A DNA stretch of 64,000 nt, from the NCBI GenBank assembly GCA_021307315.1, contig JAJSPD010000002.1, positions 186,001 to 250,000 of the forward strand, written 5' to 3'. The notes beneath the pieces were generated by a model that did not search any database, was not told the DNA's origin, and was given only the letters and a program-made list of their open reading frames with translations. This document shows, piece by piece, positions 61,197 to 64,000 of this stretch; positions within the stretch are counted from its first letter, which is position 1, and each line of letters starts with the position of its first letter. This DNA comes from Bisporella sp. PMI_857. Its lineage: Eukaryota; Ascomycota; Leotiomycetes; Helotiales; Helotiaceae. Position numbers and translations under genes: made by a program.

Positions 61197-61986
61197 ATGG
61201 AGTTCGAGTTAGCCAACTTCTCGAAACTCCGGGCATCTTCCCGAAAGCGGCGGAAACCATTCTACTTCATCTGGTTGTGCTGCGATCGGCCGTATCAATT
61301 GATCAAGCTCTCAGGACGCTTATCGACCGTTAATAGAACTATTCAATCTCTGCCAACGTTCGCAGCTCTCCAGCAACTGCTTTAGAGCATCTAAATAACT
61401 CGGAACCAGCTTTCAAACCCCCTGAACCAGAAATGACCACAAAGCTCTACATGAAACCGTACACCGAGAACAGGCGCGCACGCACGAGCTATTGCTAGAC
61501 AGCAAACGTGAAATTTCAAGAGCGCAGTTATCTACAGGTGCGACCCAGCACCAGGTGTAATCTCTATTCGAGAGAACTGCTCAACAAGAGGCGGAGCTGG
61601 TGGTGGCTCAGCCTGAGTAAGCGCGAGAATTGGTAAATGCTACAGCTGAGCTACACCGCTACTATACTCCTACAGGGCATCATCAAGTATTCTACGAGCT
61701 GAAAAAGGCACCGCAAGATTTACATGCAAGTGGGGTAGCTCAATGCCCCGCTCAGGATACCACTAGCCATGGTCATCCTGTAAGTGCCACTCTGTGGGTC
61801 TCTCATCCACCTCAACCTACAACCCCAAATACTGAGGAATATGGAATCTCTGCACCTAGCCCTCAGCCGAGCTATTACCTGCATCGCCCACCTCCAAGAT
61901 ATGTAAACTACCAGGTTGCGAGCAGAGACCGACAAGTGAAGGCATCCGATCTCACACTTCAAACACCTCCGCGAACCATCCACTGA
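61197..61986 (+). pseudogene. Broken hypothetical coding relic
   Basis: An ATG at 61197 opens MEFELANFSKLRASSRKRRK but ends at TAG 61383. A second register is open from 61426 to 61986 except for TAA at 61558-61560 and TAA at 61618-61620. It encodes a Gln/Glu/Leu-rich, coiled-coil-like stretch (HREQARTHELLLDSKREISR, RTAQQEAELVVAQPE) and then a Pro/His/Tyr-rich tail. Both TAA codons fall where Gln would suit the helix, consistent with CAA changed to TAA. The family is unknown. Convergence with the Arb1-type gene leaves 680 bases. Confidence 0.45.
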
Positions 61987-62666
61987 CACCATGCACGAGG
62001 CTCCGAGCTTAAATACGGAACCCAGAGCTCAGAAGGCTGATGGGCAGGTACACAGATTGATGGCGAGGAATGAACTAGTAGATATAGCATTAGTAGCATA
62101 ACCTACCTGTATCACAAAAGAAGTCATGATTCCCAGGGCACCTAGCAACGCACGGAGTAGTGCTTATGCCCAAGTTTAACATGCCAGGACCTGATATGGT
62201 GTCAAAGAAGGAGGAACGGAGAGTATATCTGGTGGGCTTTCCATAGATACCTTGGTTTACATTCTGCTTTCGAGTTTGCTGGCTAACGGTAGGTTAACAA
62301 CATAGAAACAAGCGCCGTTGGAAATGAAGAGATATCACGGAGCATTGAAGTGTTTTGGTTTTCCTGAAACTCCCCTGTTGATTAGCTACGCGCTATTAGA
62401 AGTCCCACTCCGTTTTATCATACACATTACGATTCCCATTCCCAGCTCCAGATTTCTTTTTCGCATCGACGCCGCTTTTCATAGTTGCTCTAATATCCCT
62501 TTTGCTAATGTACAAGTGTTAAAGAAAGGAAAGCAAGGAAATTTTAGTTCCGCTATGAGTGTCTCAACGCTCGAAAGTGAGCAACGCTCGGGTTGGCTCT
62601 CTGGCCTGGAGAAGTGTACCTGAACCCAGCCTAGACAGGTTTAAGTGAAGTGTCCTTAACCTTTGC
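61987..62666. other. Intergenic region between convergent genes
   Basis: It holds the 3' flanks of the relic and the Arb1-type gene. A frame at 62318-62623 has no family signal. Confidence 0.45.
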
Positions 62667-64000
62667 CTATTGGCTTGGCTTGATGTTCTCATTGAGGTTT
62701 GCATCCCGACCCGGCTTGATATCCGGGGCCGTTACCTCCTCATTTGCCTCTGGCTTTGGAGTAGGGGGATCGGATCTCTCTTGGCCGCCAGCAGTAACAG
62801 CACCAGTCCCATTCTCTTGGCCTGCAACAAAGTTCTTGTCATCAGAGTCCAACTCCTTATGGAAGTCGGCATCCTCGGCCGCATCTTCTGCGCCAGGATT
62901 GTCTTCGGTTGGTGGAGGTCGAGTATTGGGAACGGGTTCCTTCCAGTACTCAATGACATTTTCGTTAGGTAGGAGGGTGTGGAAGGAGCAATAGACGCCA
63001 GAAACACTGTCGAAAAACTTCATGCCTATGTTGAGCTCTTGGACGACAATCTCGATCTTCATGCCTGGGAAGAAGTGAATGAGAATATCATCTTCGAGAA
63101 AGAAAGCCTCTGTTGCTTCGTCACCAGATGTTTTTGTGGCTGGATTAGCATCGATGTCTGGGGCATCACGGTTGTCGTCGAGCCACTCCGCTGCGAGATT
63201 AACATCACCCCCAGTCTTAATTAGCGCCCGGCGTGCTTGTGCGACAGTCCAGCCTAGTGATTCGACTAAATCTGTCATCTTAGCATTGATGGATTCGTCG
63301 ACAGAATCACCGTCCCCCTCGTCGGTCATGTCCTCGATTTCGATACCAGGGCCACTCCAAGGCTTCAAATGAACAACACCAAGAGCTCGAATGTCAGATG
63401 AAACAGTGTTGACCTGTTCTCGAAGACCAATACTGGCACGCTCAATACGAAATACTTCGTATGCCTTCTTCTCGGTATTTATGATTTTGGCGTCTTGGTG
63501 CATGGCTTGTTGGAAGAGGCTTTGAGTTCCCGTGAAAGCAATACCCTGAAAATGTTAGCACCTGCGGTGAATGGTGTCGATAACAATAGACTTACGGTCT
63601 TGAATACCAATTCAGCATTGATAATGGACTTATTAGTCACCTGTTCATCAAAACATCCAGCCTCCCAATCCTGCTTGCCAAAATAAGTGTCTTTGTACTG
63701 GCCACCGTGGAGAATGGAGGCAGCGACATTGAACTGTCCCGGAAGTATGGTCCGCAGCTTAGCAATACAAGAGAGCTCGCATTCAGCTAGGTCGCAGACA
63801 TCACGGGCAGCTAATATATCATCATTGTATTCGGCAGCAACTCTGTGTGTGAGAAGGTAGTTCAAGAAGTTCTTAATAACGCGGCAAATTTGATCGATTT
63901 CTGCGTCAGTATCAAGAGGAAAGCGGCATGGCACCGTATGGGACAGGAAGCCTTTGACAACTCCTTGAAAGTCAACGACCCAGTGTTCAGCCTCTGTGGG
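62667..64000 (-). CDS. arb1: Arb1-type Argonaute siRNA chaperone subunit, 5' end beyond window
   Basis: Two exons are visible (63596-64000, open to the right edge, and 62667-63545), joined in phase across a 50-base intron, for 427 codons. VVDFQGVVKGFLSHTVP, FPLDTDAEIDQICRVIKNFL, CELSCIAKLRTILPGQFNV and SILHGGQYKDTYFG match the fungal Arb1 domain. HLKPWSGPGIEIEDM follows. The C-terminal 100 residues are acidic, Glu/Asp/Pro-rich and probably disordered. In fission yeast Arb1 and Arb2 hold Ago1 with duplex siRNA and block slicing, a step in RNAi-directed heterochromatin. A UBA-like stretch (ESLGWTVAQARRALIKTGGD, then VNLAAEWL) lies between the Arb1 block and the tail. The domain call rests on motif memory. 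Confidence 0.85.

Noticed and set aside
1..64000. Biosynthetic gene cluster, CRISPR array or prokaryotic operon
   Set aside because: No PKS, NRPS, terpene or tailoring set, no regular short repeats with spacers, and genes are intron-bearing with separate promoters.

Overview
This looks like nuclear DNA of a filamentous ascomycete (Pezizomycotina; a leotiomycete is a guess). Genes are split by introns of about 45-95 bases, mostly GT-AG with CTAAC/CTAAT-type branch sites. The window also holds fungus-specific families: a Zn2Cys6 regulator, a PTH11-like membrane protein, an Arb1-type protein, fungal STAND/NLR remnants and Tc1/mariner debris. I saw no prokaryotic operon features, CRISPR array, rRNA or recognisable tRNA. 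I rebuilt gene models by joining exons by hand and checking that reading phase is kept across every junction. Start choices are ATG unless a gene runs off the window.

Layout. 1-6.5 kb is gene-rich: a 5'-truncated coiled-coil hypothetical protein, a small membrane-anchored hypothetical protein, the PP4 catalytic subunit (five-part architecture with two large insertions), and a membrane-anchored prolyl-4-hydroxylase-like dioxygenase. 6.5-19.5 kb is gene-poor. It holds one Ser/Tyr-rich hypothetical gene, a degenerate GGCTAG hexamer array, a CA microsatellite, a decayed GDSG-type protease-like gene, another broken ORF pair, a dead Tc1/mariner transposase and an AT-rich block. 19.6-21.5 kb is an intact flavin amine oxidase, followed by a decayed NB-ARC/TPR NLR (22.5-24.5 kb).

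25.5-30.4 kb carries a secreted GH79 beta-glucuronidase-like enzyme divergent from an MFS sugar transporter, a plausible release-and-uptake pair. 32.4-33.7 kb is a seven-helix membrane protein. 35 kb has a second transposase relic, and 37.9-39.3 kb a PTH11-like integral membrane protein in six exons. 40.4-42.3 kb is a decayed DUF676-NACHT protein. 44.4-45.5 kb is a decayed pseudokinase with a ZZ zinc finger.

46.6-50.2 kb is a tight housekeeping pair transcribed divergently: ribose-5-phosphate isomerase, with a mitochondrial-presequence-like N-terminal extension ahead of an internal ATG, and the NEDD8-activating enzyme subunit ULA1. 52.4-54.9 kb is a Zn2Cys6 transcription factor, 59.1-60.6 kb a HEI10-type meiotic RING protein, and 61.2-62.0 kb a broken coding relic. 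The right edge holds the 3' part of an Arb1-type siRNA-chaperone subunit.

Themes worth attention are two GC-AG introns with identical GCAAGT donors, in-frame stops in several relics that a C-to-T change could explain (as in RIP-type mutation), and possible exitrons in HEI10. I found no clearly new multi-gene system. The most unusual candidates are listed in the findings.
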